Positions 42,505 to 42,580 of a stretch of DNA of 42,580 nucleotides are shown here, one piece after another. The notes beneath the pieces are model-generated. The model was given only the letters and a program-made list of their open reading frames with translations. It was not told the DNA's origin and did no database searches. Every line of letters starts with the position of its first letter. The first letter of the stretch is position 1. The position numbers and the translations under genes were made by a program. Origin of the DNA: Acholeplasmataceae bacterium (GTDB lineage Bacteria; Bacillota_I; Bacilli_A; Acholeplasmatales; Acholeplasmataceae); NCBI GenBank assembly GCA_021736335.1, contig JAIPGC010000001.1:87700-130279 (forward strand). Direction: 5' to 3'.

Positions 42505-42513
42505 ATTATATCA
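42505..42513 (-). promoter_or_regulatory. Extended -10 promoter of def
   Basis: Minus strand TGATATAAT, with TATAAT at 42510-42505. The transcript would begin near 42498, giving a very short leader that starts just before the ribosome site. Confidence 0.6.
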
Positions 42514-42527
42514 TAAGGAGTTATATG

Positions 42528-42580
42528 ATGCGTATTGATAAATTTCTAAGCAACTTAAAATATGGAACAAGAAGCGAAAT
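42528..42580 (+). CDS. RsuA-type pseudouridine synthase, N-terminal start
   Basis: Only 17 full codons are in the window: MRIDKFLSNLKYGTRSE, the typical opening of the S4 domain in the RsuA/RluB group that makes pseudouridine in rRNA. AAGGAG at 42514-42519 is 8 bases before this ATG; a preceding ATG at 42525 is also possible. The rest lies beyond the right edge. Confidence 0.75.
   Translation, partial: MRIDKFLSNLKYGTRSE

Noticed and set aside
1-42580. Mycoplasma genetic code (TGA as Trp)
   Set aside because: TGA works as a stop at several tightly overlapping gene ends, and Trp is encoded by TGG throughout.

Overview
The window is AT-rich, densely packed DNA that reads with the standard bacterial code: TGA is used as a real stop (for example at 952-954 and 22050-22052). 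Lipoproteins with lipoboxes, the SufCDSUB gene order, an Opp transporter whose subunits carry large insertions, an HPr/CcpA-style regulatory background, and pyruvate:ferredoxin oxidoreductase with Rnf/Nqr genes together suggest an anaerobic, fermentative Bacillota lineage close to the Mollicutes (Acholeplasma/Izemoplasma-like). This placement is inferred from gene content, not from a phylogeny.

Layout. (1) 1-5408: a chimeric Rnf/Nqr membrane redox operon, G1-E1-A1-RnfD-NqrC-NqrD-NqrE-NqrF. The first E/A pair is Rnf-type but has lost all four cysteines that hold the intramembrane [2Fe-2S] cluster; the second pair is Nqr-type and keeps them. (2) 5466-7320: tRNA-Gln(CTG), an Ig-like surface protein, and tRNA-Leu(TAG) behind a consensus promoter. 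(3) 7477-11500: a Bcp-type peroxiredoxin and a full-length PFOR. (4) 11657-14278: a lipoprotein with an InlB-type repeat and an S41-like protease domain. (5) 14451-24551: oppA, then oppBCDF and two small membrane-protein genes, all tightly overlapping. (6) 24638-25579 (minus): an unknown polytopic membrane protein, followed by a ~480-bp intergenic region with a folded, locally GC-rich element and several candidate operators. (7) 26061-30764: sufCDSUB for Fe-S cluster assembly. (8) 30858-32407: an HtrA-like lipoprotein and an overlapping paralogue lacking the whole catalytic triad. (9) 32537-34815: a PucR-type regulator, a MsmK/UgpC-type ATPase and a ComK-like protein. (10) 34898-37671: pgk, an XRE-cupin regulator, an HPr-like gene and tpiA. 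(11) 37770-39003 (minus): rpsD with a structured leader, and free-methionine-sulfoxide reductase. (12) 39061-42580: thiI, a SpoU-type methyltransferase, a TIM-barrel protein, def (minus) and the start of an RsuA-type pseudouridine synthase.

How the genes fit together. PFOR, the Rnf/Nqr subunits and ThiI-linked sulfur chemistry depend on Fe-S clusters or cysteine sulfur, which the suf operon supplies. PFOR makes reduced ferredoxin, while NqrF is built to take electrons from NADH, so the redox operon may set ion pumping or extracytoplasmic flavin reduction against fermentation. Peroxiredoxin and methionine-sulfoxide reductase protect an oxygen-sensitive metabolism. Peptide uptake (Opp) and surface proteases would feed amino-acid needs. 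Two cre-like sites (before oppA and before sufC) and an HPr keeping the regulatory serine suggest carbon-dependent control.

Promoters are mostly of the extended -10 type (TGnTATAAT). No CRISPR array, rRNA, insertion sequence or prophage was seen. The strongest candidates for new biology are the cysteine-less Rnf-type E/A pair inside a chimeric Rnf/Nqr operon, the folded element at 25735-25850, the matched protease/pseudoprotease lipoproteins, and the insertions in OppC, OppD and OppF.
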